From assembly GCA_023229245.1 (NCBI GenBank), contig JALNZU010000067.1, forward strand, positions 1 to 6,823: 6,823 bases of DNA, in the 5' to 3' direction. A program made the translations under genes and the position numbers. Under the pieces are notes generated by a model that was given only the letters and a program-made list of their open reading frames with translations, ran no database searches and had not been told where the DNA came from. Each line of letters begins with the position of its first letter. Positions within the stretch are counted from its first letter, which is position 1. Positions 1 through 6,823 of the stretch are shown here, in pieces. This stretch comes from Bacteroidales bacterium (lineage in GTDB: Bacteria; Bacteroidota; Bacteroidia; Bacteroidales; F082).

Positions 1-123
1 CACATCCAATATTCCGTCAGTGCCGGACCCCCCATAACACTGCTGAAAAAGAATATCAAACTCCTGTGCACATACAGAAATACTAATAAGCAATAGGGGC
101 ATTATAAGGAAAAGCCTTTTCAT
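1..123 (-). CDS. N-terminal fragment of a secreted Bacteroidetes protein, cut by the window edge
   Basis: This is the 5' end of a leftward gene: 41 codons are open from the ATG at 121-123 to the window edge, so the rest lies outside. The start encodes a signal peptide (Met-Lys-Arg, a hydrophobic run rich in Leu and Ile, then VCAQ), with cleavage expected around residues 19-20. The mature part begins EFDILFQQCYGGSGTDGILD. The Cys-Tyr-Gly-Gly-Ser-Gly-x-Asp pattern is familiar from the first blade or repeat of secreted Bacteroidetes proteins that usually end in a T9SS sorting domain; here that is inference, since the C-terminus is not visible. The start lies 18 bases past a strong hairpin (142-178) and 67 bases past the stop of the upstream gene on the same strand. 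The signal peptide is well supported; the function is unknown. Confidence 0.72.
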   Translation of the reverse strand, partial: MKRLFLIMPLLLISISVCAQEFDILFQQCYGGSGTDGILDV

Positions 124-141
124 GATTTTATCATTTTTAAG

Positions 142-178
142 AACAGGTATAGCCGGCTGTGAGCCGGCTATACCTGTT
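142..178. terminator. Perfect 17-bp stem-loop between two genes, probable transcription terminator or REP-like palindrome
   Basis: Bases 142-158 (AACAGGTATAGCCGGCT) are the exact reverse complement of 162-178, with a GTG loop at 159-161. The tip is GC-rich and the foot is mixed. It begins 12 bases beyond the stop codon of the 1567-aa gene and ends 18 bases before the next start, the place expected for a terminator of leftward transcription. Against a classic intrinsic terminator, the leftward transcript has no run of U after the stem; a T-rich stretch (GGTTTTTAAATTTT) follows only on the plus strand, where no gene is seen. It may instead block readthrough or RNA decay, or be a member of a repeated palindrome family, since 6600-6642 has the same design. 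Confidence 0.5.
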
Positions 179-190
179 GGTTTTTAAATT

Positions 191-3100
191 TTATTTTATA
201 AGTACTAGCTTTCCAGTTTTAATACTGCCTCCGGCTTTCACACTGTAATAATACGTGCCGGGCTGCAATTGACGGGTATCCCACACATACTCGCCCTTTG
301 ACTGGCTGAGTTGTGCTTGGTGTATCGTCTTGCCGGCAGCATCGTAAATCTCCAATACAGCCTGAGACTTTTCATCTGAAAGGGTATAACCAAAGCTTAC
401 CCAACTGTTAGCCGGATTGGGGCGAACGTCTAATGAAGGTGCCAAAAGCGTTTGAACATTCTTGTCACTTATTGCTTGGGTCTTCAATTCGTCATCAAAA
501 ATTGCAGGGCAGTCACAATATTCATAATCGCCTATAAAAGCCAGAATATTGCGAGCCTGTGTTCCAGCCAATCCTTGGCTTTCATCCATTAGATTGAAGA
601 GCAATGACTTTTCAGAGGGTTCCAAATCAAAGATTGAACGGCCTTCCGACCATATATCTGCCTGCAATTGTTTCAGACTCACAAAACGGTTGTACTCTTC
701 AAGCTCTTCGCCTGTGAGCGAATACAACTGAGGAAGCATTGCTGCAAGGCTTAAAGCTTGTTCTGTTTTCCTTTCCTGCATAAACAATTCTACCAGTTGC
801 ATATCCATAGGTAAACTTTGGGCAGCAGCCAATAGATTGCGAATACCCTCTATATCTGAGCCATGATTGTGAACAAGGTCGTGTAGTAAAGCTCTATCAG
901 CTCGGAATTGTTGCAGACCGTATTTCCCCATCTGACTTTGCAATATGGTCTTATAGGTGATATTATCACGCAGTCCTATAAGTACTTCAATCATCTCTTC
1001 AGGTAAAGGATTTGATTTAGTTTGCAGAAATTCAATCAGTTCTGCATCTTTAAGTTCATCAGGATTGGTACTAAGCAGCTCGAAAATAATACTTTCAGGC
1101 AATACATCCGTACGATCAGCAGCTTTTTTCAATACTTCCTTACTCAAATGCGGCGCACCACCCAAAAGCTGGGCGCGCAAATCCCACATATCTCCAGGCA
1201 AAGCTGTTTCCACAGCCGTCAACATAGAAGTAGTACTTCCACCGTCAACAAGGCTTGCGTATAGGGCGGATAAACTGTTTAAAGCCGCACGGCTTGAAGC
1301 TGATTGTTCCGCGAAATAGATTTGCTGATCAGGACTTAGTCCTAAGAGATCAATCTGTCCCGAGCCACCACCAAAACTCGAAGGGCAACTATTGAAATTG
1401 ACAATAAGTCGTTTCGTGGTATTGATGAAATACAAAGGTTCTTGATCCCGAGCGGACGAATAGTAATAATCTATATGATTAGTGGAATAGTTTGCAATAT
1501 GTCGCGGAGACATAAAAACACCTGACATAAAAGAAAAGGTATTACCGGCAGGAATATTCAGACTACCTTGATGCCCTGCTATACCTTGTCCCGTAATATG
1601 GAAATCACAATAATTGTCCGTATTTTGATTGCATTGATATACAAGCCCTCTAAAAGAATTAGTTGCTAATATATTTTTTCCTTCGGCTAAGTTTCCTCGG
1701 TTAAGCCCGTTAAAGCTATTGCGGTAGATTTCGTTGACTACGGACGGATAATCTTCATTAAACACCCGAATACCAATGCTGCCTTCGCCGCTATTATCAG
1801 CTGCCAAACTAAAGTGATTCCCTTCTACCAAGTATCCGTTACATTCGCTCAACTCTATCCCAATACCAAAATCTGTAGTGCAGGTATGGTTTGTGAATTT
1901 GCCAATCTCAAATACACTATTGGTAATAGAAGCATTGTTTAGATTGTTGAGTTTTATTCCATAACCGTTATTGATAAACTGTGCGCTATCAACAAATATC
2001 GTACGAAGCGGCCCCGTTACCGATACCAATGCTTCAATAGCAGCATCAAAACCGATAAAACGGTTTAGCACAAGGTTTTGACATGGTATCATTTGATCAC
2101 TGCACCAGGGGATCAGTTTGTAATTGGCATTAATGGAATAAATTCCTTTTCCTGGCGTATCTTCAAGGCTGCTCTGGAAAGTGTTGCCCTTGAATTGAAC
2201 TCCGCTTACATCCCAAAGCGTAACGTGTGCATGGAATGGACTGTTTATTTGATAATTTTCATCTACTTCAAAAGTACAATTAGTAAAATAACTTACATTC
2301 CCATCATAAGCCAAAGTGTCCAACGGGTGGAAGTTCTGATAAGACATAAATTCCACAGACCGTCTGTTATTCCTGAACACAGCATCATTTGCTATAATGA
2401 TACCGCCCGTTGTATTAAAGTCGCCCGGCTTCCATAAAGTTACGGCATTATGTGCATTTTCGATGACCGCGCCATTTTTTAAAATTAATTTACCTTGCGG
2501 ATTAGGCTGCCCGGGTAAAGCATGTTGCGATGCATTACGGTTTCCCCAAACTTCAATGCCTTGCCAGGGATGGGCAAGACATTTGCTTCGTAACAAAGTA
2601 TTATCAAGTATTAATCTTCCGCCCGGTTTAATAATAATCTTCGACTCTTCATGAAGCTTAATAGTACAATTTAGTATTAAAAGTTCTACTCCAGTTTCTA
2701 TAACTAAATCACTATTAATTACAATATTATTACCAAATATCGGATTACCACTCCATATCGTATCGCTTGTAATAGATAATGGAACTTCCTCCTTAATATA
2801 AGGTCCAATAGTAATATTATCAAGAGCAATATTACTTTGTACACTCTTACCTGTAGTTGCAATAAATCGCATCTTGTTTACATTCGTAGGGAAGGCAACT
2901 TTACCTAAATGCCATTCATTACCTTGATCATCCATAACGCTCCAATTACTTGGTGACCAATTTAACCCATCGTCATAACTAAACTGTAACTCTAATTTCG
3001 AAGTATTTGGATTTCCCCATAAAGGTGTATGCATATGATAATAAAATTCTATTTGTCCTTCACAATATTTATCTAACTTTATGGGAGGACTTTCAATAAT

Positions 3101-4894
3101 AAATTTATAATCAGGATAAAACCAAGGATCTGTTTCAGTATAAATATAAAAATCCCCATCTTGTGCAGCATCTGGTCCAGTATTGTCTGTTGGTGTCGGT
3201 CCTTGATGTCTCCACCAATCCCCATCATCTTCATTTGTTTGCACCCAATTATCCCATCCATTTTCAAAACTTGCAGTATAAGTGTTTATTATTGAACAAA
3301 CCCCATATTCATTAATTGGTCCTAGGCTAGGGTTTGAATCATCACCATCTGGCTCGTCCGGGCAAGGTGGACAATGATCTGGTTTAGGACCAATACCCCA
3401 GAAATAGTATCCATCTCCATCTTTATCATAACAATTTATATCGCTTTCTGTCCTATTTAACGTTGTAACTTTCGGGTCAATCGTGTATATATTTGGATGC
3501 TTATCCTTCCAATGAATAATGTACTGAAATCCATTATTGAATTTTCCAGGCCCTTCCGATTGCTTATAAATCCAATAGGTAACACCATACCAATCAGTAT
3601 GAATTGGCTCATTATTAATCCCAGTTATATGTAATGCATCTTCGTCAATCACACCCCAACCAACCAATAACATTGAATGTGATTGTGGTCCCCATGGATG
3701 TTCCATTGCCGAGGCATTTACCGGTCCATATTCCATTAAATAATTTCTCACATCAACATGACTATTGTGATCACGGCCGTGGTATTCATAATTATCAATC
3801 CAAACTCTTTCAGTTGGATTATCACAAAGATCATCACAATTCTCGAGCGAAGCAGAATATGGCAAACAATCCTCATCCGGCACACCTTCTTCCAAATAAT
3901 GATTGTATGCCCTTTCAGGAATCCACGCCCCAATAGTATTTTCCTCACAAACAATATACTGTTCTGATAGATCTATATCAATATGCTCATTGTAATACAA
4001 ATTAATCAGAGCCTCAACCTGAGCTGTTGGTCCAAAAGCCCAGCATGTTGCTGCCTCCCTGTAAATACCACCTAAGGCTGCACATTCAGCTGGGCCCACA
4101 TTACACAAAAATTCATTGTTATACCAACAACCCAATCCTTGACAAACTACTGGAGTAATCCAACCTGTTCCATTTGGGTCATTATCATAATATGGAGACG
4201 TTTCATTATTCGCTCCATGCCTATTCCTCCAATCAAAATTATCGACATAACCATGATTCATGGTATGTTCACTATCTGGTCCAAACATAGAATAAAATCC
4301 TTTTGAATAGAACTCTAACCCAAAAGATTTGTAATTAGCACCCCACATTTTAGCTTTATCAGAATAAAACAAGCGAGAAAAATCTGTTTCCTCTGCCAAC
4401 CAAATAAGATTATTATTTTCTATATAGTTTATTACTGATGAGAGCTTTTCGCTATTCCTAGTATTTTTTGCATATAGCTGTAGATTAATTGCATCATCAC
4501 TTCTTATATCACTTAAATCAATGTTTTCAATGAATAATAAGGCATCACTAATCTGTAAAATTAAATCTGTTGGTGCAAAACCATCAAAAAAACAAGTTTC
4601 CTCACATGCATGATCGATTATAGTTTCATAATCTACTACAAGCATAGGATAAGACTCGTATACCATGTATTGATTTAATCCATCACCAACAATGATCCTA
4701 ACAAAACTAGTATCAGAATTAAACACAATATTTCCACTTATGCCAATTCCAGTTATAGGCGATTGGTTAAATGGATTAATTATTGTATCGGTATTAAATG
4801 TTTTATCCACTGTTATCGTTTGGTTAAATGGTGGTATTTGAGTATAGGCAATAGTGCTAAATAGCAATGTATAAAATAATATTAGATTTTTCAT
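191..4894 (-). CDS. Giant T9SS-exported modular protein: papain-like (C1A) cysteine protease, MAM-like domain, beta-helix, helical region, sorting domain
   Basis: 1567 aa, ATG at 4892-4894, TAA at 191-193; the start is fixed by a signal peptide (residues 1-19, ending AYTQ). Residues about 40-127 form a beta-rich domain; 146-205 resemble an I29-type propeptide (YIENNNLIWLAEET). The C1A protease spans about 219-475: FDWRNRHGAN, oxyanion Gln252, catalytic Cys284 (ATCWAF), LSEQYIVC, His406 (SHSMLLVGWG). The usual KNSWG is KQSEG at 444-448, so the catalytic Asn is Gln445 and the shielding Trp is Glu447, and about 26 residues are inserted before Cys284. An Asp-rich linker (DKDGDGYYFWGIGPKP, from 490) probably binds calcium. 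Residues 534-702 look MAM-like (SFENGWDNW, LDNITIG), 703-1170 are a pectin-lyase-like beta-helix (IIIKPGGRLILDN), 1171-1470 are helical, and 1488-1567 are a T9SS type A sorting domain (VRPNPANSW, LQPGTYYYSVKAGG, KLVLIK). Likely a cell-surface or released enzyme or adhesin; substrate unknown, and activity is doubtful given the altered site. Confidence 0.9.
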   Translation of the reverse strand: MKNLILFYTLLFSTIAYTQIPPFNQTITVDKTFNTDTIINPFNQSPITGIGISGNIVFNSDTSFVRIIVGDGLNQYMVYESYPMLVVDYETIIDHACEETCFFDGFAPTDLILQISDALLFIENIDLSDIRSDDAINLQLYAKNTRNSEKLSSVINYIENNNLIWLAEETDFSRLFYSDKAKMWGANYKSFGLEFYSKGFYSMFGPDSEHTMNHGYVDNFDWRNRHGANNETSPYYDNDPNGTGWITPVVCQGLGCWYNNEFLCNVGPAECAALGGIYREAATCWAFGPTAQVEALINLYYNEHIDIDLSEQYIVCEENTIGAWIPERAYNHYLEEGVPDEDCLPYSASLENCDDLCDNPTERVWIDNYEYHGRDHNSHVDVRNYLMEYGPVNASAMEHPWGPQSHSMLLVGWGVIDEDALHITGINNEPIHTDWYGVTYWIYKQSEGPGKFNNGFQYIIHWKDKHPNIYTIDPKVTTLNRTESDINCYDKDGDGYYFWGIGPKPDHCPPCPDEPDGDDSNPSLGPINEYGVCSIINTYTASFENGWDNWVQTNEDDGDWWRHQGPTPTDNTGPDAAQDGDFYIYTETDPWFYPDYKFIIESPPIKLDKYCEGQIEFYYHMHTPLWGNPNTSKLELQFSYDDGLNWSPSNWSVMDDQGNEWHLGKVAFPTNVNKMRFIATTGKSVQSNIALDNITIGPYIKEEVPLSITSDTIWSGNPIFGNNIVINSDLVIETGVELLILNCTIKLHEESKIIIKPGGRLILDNTLLRSKCLAHPWQGIEVWGNRNASQHALPGQPNPQGKLILKNGAVIENAHNAVTLWKPGDFNTTGGIIIANDAVFRNNRRSVEFMSYQNFHPLDTLAYDGNVSYFTNCTFEVDENYQINSPFHAHVTLWDVSGVQFKGNTFQSSLEDTPGKGIYSINANYKLIPWCSDQMIPCQNLVLNRFIGFDAAIEALVSVTGPLRTIFVDSAQFINNGYGIKLNNLNNASITNSVFEIGKFTNHTCTTDFGIGIELSECNGYLVEGNHFSLAADNSGEGSIGIRVFNEDYPSVVNEIYRNSFNGLNRGNLAEGKNILATNSFRGLVYQCNQNTDNYCDFHITGQGIAGHQGSLNIPAGNTFSFMSGVFMSPRHIANYSTNHIDYYYSSARDQEPLYFINTTKRLIVNFNSCPSSFGGGSGQIDLLGLSPDQQIYFAEQSASSRAALNSLSALYASLVDGGSTTSMLTAVETALPGDMWDLRAQLLGGAPHLSKEVLKKAADRTDVLPESIIFELLSTNPDELKDAELIEFLQTKSNPLPEEMIEVLIGLRDNITYKTILQSQMGKYGLQQFRADRALLHDLVHNHGSDIEGIRNLLAAAQSLPMDMQLVELFMQERKTEQALSLAAMLPQLYSLTGEELEEYNRFVSLKQLQADIWSEGRSIFDLEPSEKSLLFNLMDESQGLAGTQARNILAFIGDYEYCDCPAIFDDELKTQAISDKNVQTLLAPSLDVRPNPANSWVSFGYTLSDEKSQAVLEIYDAAGKTIHQAQLSQSKGEYVWDTRQLQPGTYYYSVKAGGSIKTGKLVLIK

Positions 4895-4999
4895 AAATTA
4901 TTAGTTTTTGTATTTAAAAAGAGTAATAAATATTGTTTACAAACTGTCATAACTTGAAGTACTAGCAATGTCATTCAATTAAATCGATATAAACTTTAT

Positions 5000-5878
5000 T
5001 TAGTTTATTGCTAATTTCCTAGTAATAACACCAGTTTCTGTAATTATCTTAAATATGTAGCAACCTGGTAATATATCGGAAATATCAAATTGCTTAGCCA
5101 TTTTATCAAATGCTCTAATCATTTGACCATTTGCATTAAATAAAACAATAGACGTGATTGCAAGCTTTTCCCTGTTTTTTATGAACAAAAGGTTTTTAGC
5201 AGGATTTGGAAAAATATCTATGCTTGGACTTTCAAGTTCATTAATTGCCGTTACCATATAGCATGATTCATAATATGGATTTTCATATACAGGGTATTCA
5301 TTTTCAAACATACACAAAAGCCGATACCAACCTCCCACTACATGCATCGAACCACTCCAGCAAATTCCTTTATTGCTCCCAACTCCTTCAATCCAGTTTT
5401 CACTATAATAGTGTGGATCATACTTATCAGATAGCCAGATTTGTTTTCTGTGACTTTGATTAATCACAACATCGCTTATTGAATCAACATGTAAATACAC
5501 CTCTAGATTACTATCTCCTACAAGAACACTGTCACCAACCTTAACGGAAAAGTCATACATCAGAAACTCTTGTTCACTTGATTTATGTCTTAGCCACACT
5601 TTCTTATCCGTATCTTCCCGCATGAAGCGCCAGAAACCCCAATTAACAGGATACTTTTCATCTGATTTGTAAAGCTTTTTATAAGTTTTGCTATCGATGA
5701 TTGTATCGCCTGTAAGTTTGTAAGTAGTTGTTGAATAAGTGGTATCCAAAAACATATTTTTTAAGTACACAACAAGGACATTCCATGTATTTCCCTCTTG
5801 AATTAAAGGATAGTAATCTTGGCTGAAAATATTGATTGTTAAAATCATGAAAACGAAAAAACTAATTACCTTTTTCAT
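5000..5878 (-). CDS. Secreted protein of unknown function with T9SS type A sorting domain
   Basis: 292 aa, ATG at 5876-5878, TAA at 5000-5002. Residues 1-20 are a signal peptide (Lys-Lys, hydrophobic core, NIFSQ). The mature protein starts DYYPLIQEGNTWNVL and carries GDTIIDSKTYKKLY (57-70), FMREDTDKKVWL (85-96), MYDFSVKVGDSVLVGD (107-122) and NWIEGVGSNKGIC (161-173). From memory these motifs mark a widespread family of single-domain Bacteroidetes exoproteins with no assigned function. The tail from about 218 is a T9SS sorting domain: IDIFPNPAKNLLFI, then ILPGCYIFKII and a final RKLAIN. It is therefore expected to cross the outer membrane through T9SS. It lies 105 bp upstream of the giant protease gene on the same strand, and no clear terminator is seen in that gap, so cotranscription is possible. 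Its AT-rich composition matches the first half of the protease gene. No catalytic residues can be recognised. Confidence 0.88.
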   Translation of the reverse strand: MKKVISFFVFMILTINIFSQDYYPLIQEGNTWNVLVVYLKNMFLDTTYSTTTYKLTGDTIIDSKTYKKLYKSDEKYPVNWGFWRFMREDTDKKVWLRHKSSEQEFLMYDFSVKVGDSVLVGDSNLEVYLHVDSISDVVINQSHRKQIWLSDKYDPHYYSENWIEGVGSNKGICWSGSMHVVGGWYRLLCMFENEYPVYENPYYESCYMVTAINELESPSIDIFPNPAKNLLFIKNREKLAITSIVLFNANGQMIRAFDKMAKQFDISDILPGCYIFKIITETGVITRKLAIN

Positions 5879-6554
5879 AGTATTATAAATTTTAATTTTG
5901 CTCTAATTGAATTTGATAGATATGTATAATTTTTGCTCAGCCAGTCCATATCCTAAAAACAAGCTGAGCTTTACGCCTCAAAGTCGTTTTTCCCAAGAAC
6001 ATATATATATTTTGTCGTGCAGCAAGGCACGAATTGATTTCGAAAAAGAAGTGAATATAAAAATGGATGATTGCGACACAACAGGCCTATGGGAAGCCTT
6101 ATCAAAATACCTTTTCCCGTTTCCGATGATGACCATAAGGAACGTTCGCAGGGGTATCTAAGTTGTTGTGTCTTCATAACTAAATACTTGTCAGTTATAA
6201 TTAAGCTTGCAATATACAAAGACTCTACGTAAAATTCAAGCAAAAAAAATGAAAATCCATTCGGTAGATTTGAAATCAATACTAACTAATTGGAGGTCAG
6301 TATATAAAATCTTATTTAGAATCGTTATAAAACACTGTTTGTCTTTTTTAATTATTTTTTTTGATAAAAAAGTCTCAAAATCAAACATAAATAAGCGGGA
6401 CTCACAGATTTAGATAATTAAAGTAAATTTAGTAAAACAAATTGAACATTTTCTTTTTTTTTAATAATAATTTGTAATATTATATGAGCCTAAGTACCTA
6501 TAGTTTTGAAACTGTTTCTGCCCATTCATAAAAACCATAGATATACTTTTTTTT
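5879..6554. other. Non-coding, AT-rich upstream region with a few small inverted repeats
   Basis: No convincing gene was found on either strand. The two overlapping open frames at 5907-6161 (plus, TTG start) and 5971-6279 (minus) have no recognisable motif and exclude each other. Visible structure: a 6-bp stem with 6-nt loop at 6015-6032 (TCGTGC/GCACGA); a 9-bp inverted repeat closing 6075-6172; an imperfect 10-bp pair 6498-6507/6531-6540 followed by eight T at 6547-6554. The part from about 6300 to 6480 is extremely AT-rich (two sampled 60-base lines hold 9 and 7 G+C). The promoter of the 292-aa gene must lie near 5880-5960, but I could not find a clear Bacteroidetes-type TAnnTTTG element. 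Confidence 0.6.
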
Positions 6555-6690
6555 AGATTCCTCACTGCGTTCGGAATGACAACAGGTAGTTGGGGTAAGG
6601 AGTTCTACACATAGGCGGCTGCGCCGCCTATGTGTAGAACTCTCTGTCTGTAAAAAAATCCACGTTATTTCGAACGTCAGCGAGAAATCT
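6555..6690. repeat. MITE/REP-like element: imperfect 26/27-nt terminal inverted repeats around a central palindrome
   Basis: Bases 6555-6580 (AGATTCCTCACTGCGTTCGG then AATGAC) match the reverse complement of 6664-6690 at 22 of 26 positions plus one single-base gap. Between them sits the perfect palindrome at 6600-6642. The whole is about 136 bp and has no open frame. From memory, repeats of the type GATTTCTC-(A/G)CT-CGTTCGAAATGAC are scattered between genes in many Bacteroidetes genomes, which would make this a dispersed non-coding repeat; that cannot be confirmed from one window. No target-site duplication is evident: the left flank is a T run and the right flank is CACAC. Confidence 0.6.
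6600..6642. repeat. Perfect 20-bp-stem palindrome with 3-nt loop
   Basis: Bases 6600-6619 (GAGTTCTACACATAGGCGGC) are the exact reverse complement of 6623-6642, with the triloop TGC at 6620-6622; a G-T wobble could add one more pair. The apex is GC-rich (GGCGGC/GCCGCC). No T run follows immediately on either side (the nearest A/T run is AAAAAAA at 6652-6658), so it is not a standard intrinsic terminator. It forms the core of the inverted-repeat element 6555-6690 and shares its architecture, but not its stem sequence, with the hairpin at 142-178. Confidence 0.75.
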
Positions 6691-6823
6691 CACACGATTC
6701 TTTACAACTGCTTGATGTCTGGAGAATCATTTGTGTTAGTATCAGTTTGTTAGAGTTAATACTGAATAAAGCACTTCCGTTCCTTAGTGTTTCATGAGTT
6801 TCTGAACCCGCCAGCGTTCTCCG

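Noticed and set aside
957..1319. Plus-strand open frame of 120 codons opposite the giant gene
   Set aside because: It is the antisense of a well-supported coding region with clear domains and has no recognisable protein motif. The same applies to the plus-strand frames at 2078-2437, 2397-2654 and 3634-3936.
5907..6279. Overlapping open frames upstream of the 292-aa gene (plus 5907-6161, minus 5971-6279)
   Set aside because: They lie on opposite strands over the same bases, the plus one needs a TTG start, and neither has a signal peptide, domain pattern or plausible composition. The region is better read as non-coding.
6207..6413. Plus-strand open frame of 68 codons
   Set aside because: It lies in very AT-rich DNA, and its product is a Lys/Ile/Phe/Ser-rich string typical of chance translation, with no motif.
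6784..6823. Possible 3' end of another leftward gene (…GERWRVQKLMKH, then TAA at 6784-6786)
   Set aside because: Only about 12 codons are visible. Another frame on the same strand is open from the edge to 6677, so no choice can be made without the sequence to the right.
1..6823. CRISPR array, tRNA, rRNA or a complete insertion sequence
   Set aside because: No regularly spaced direct repeats, tRNA-like cloverleaf, rRNA segment or transposase gene was seen in the window.

Overview
The window looks like a piece of a Bacteroidetes (Bacteroidota) chromosome. It carries three consecutive genes on the minus strand. All three begin with typical Bacteroidetes signal peptides, and the two complete ones end in a type IX secretion system (T9SS) type A C-terminal sorting domain. 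No Shine-Dalgarno-like sequence is obvious before the starts, which also fits this phylum. The genus cannot be named from the sequence.

Layout, left to right. 1-123: the first 41 codons of a secreted protein that runs off the left edge, with a signal peptide and a Cys-Tyr-Gly-Gly-Ser-Gly start typical of Bacteroidetes repeat proteins. 142-178: a perfect 17-bp stem with a 3-nt loop in the 67-bp gap between genes. 191-4894: a giant modular exoprotein of 1567 aa. Its order is signal peptide, N-terminal beta domain, propeptide-like segment, papain-family (C1A) cysteine protease, Asp-rich linker, MAM-like domain, beta-helix, alpha-helical region and T9SS tail. 5000-5878: a 292-aa secreted protein of a common but functionally unknown Bacteroidetes type, also with a T9SS tail. 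5879-6823: about 945 bp with no convincing gene, very AT-rich in the middle, containing a 136-bp MITE/REP-like element (6555-6690) built around a perfect 20-bp-stem palindrome.

The genes are probably all T9SS cargo: exported by Sec, carried across the outer membrane, then anchored or released. The complete ones are separated by 105 bp and the next pair by 67 bp, so an operon is possible but not shown.

Most interesting points. (1) The protease keeps its nucleophile Cys and its His, but it has about 26 extra residues between the oxyanion-hole Gln and the catalytic Cys, and Gln and Glu where the family has the catalytic Asn and the shielding Trp. (2) Base composition changes sharply at about 2640, where the protease/MAM half meets the beta-helix half, which suggests a domain-level recombination. 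(3) Two unrelated palindromes of the same design, one of them inside a MITE-like inverted-repeat structure. I did not find a clearly new multi-gene system.
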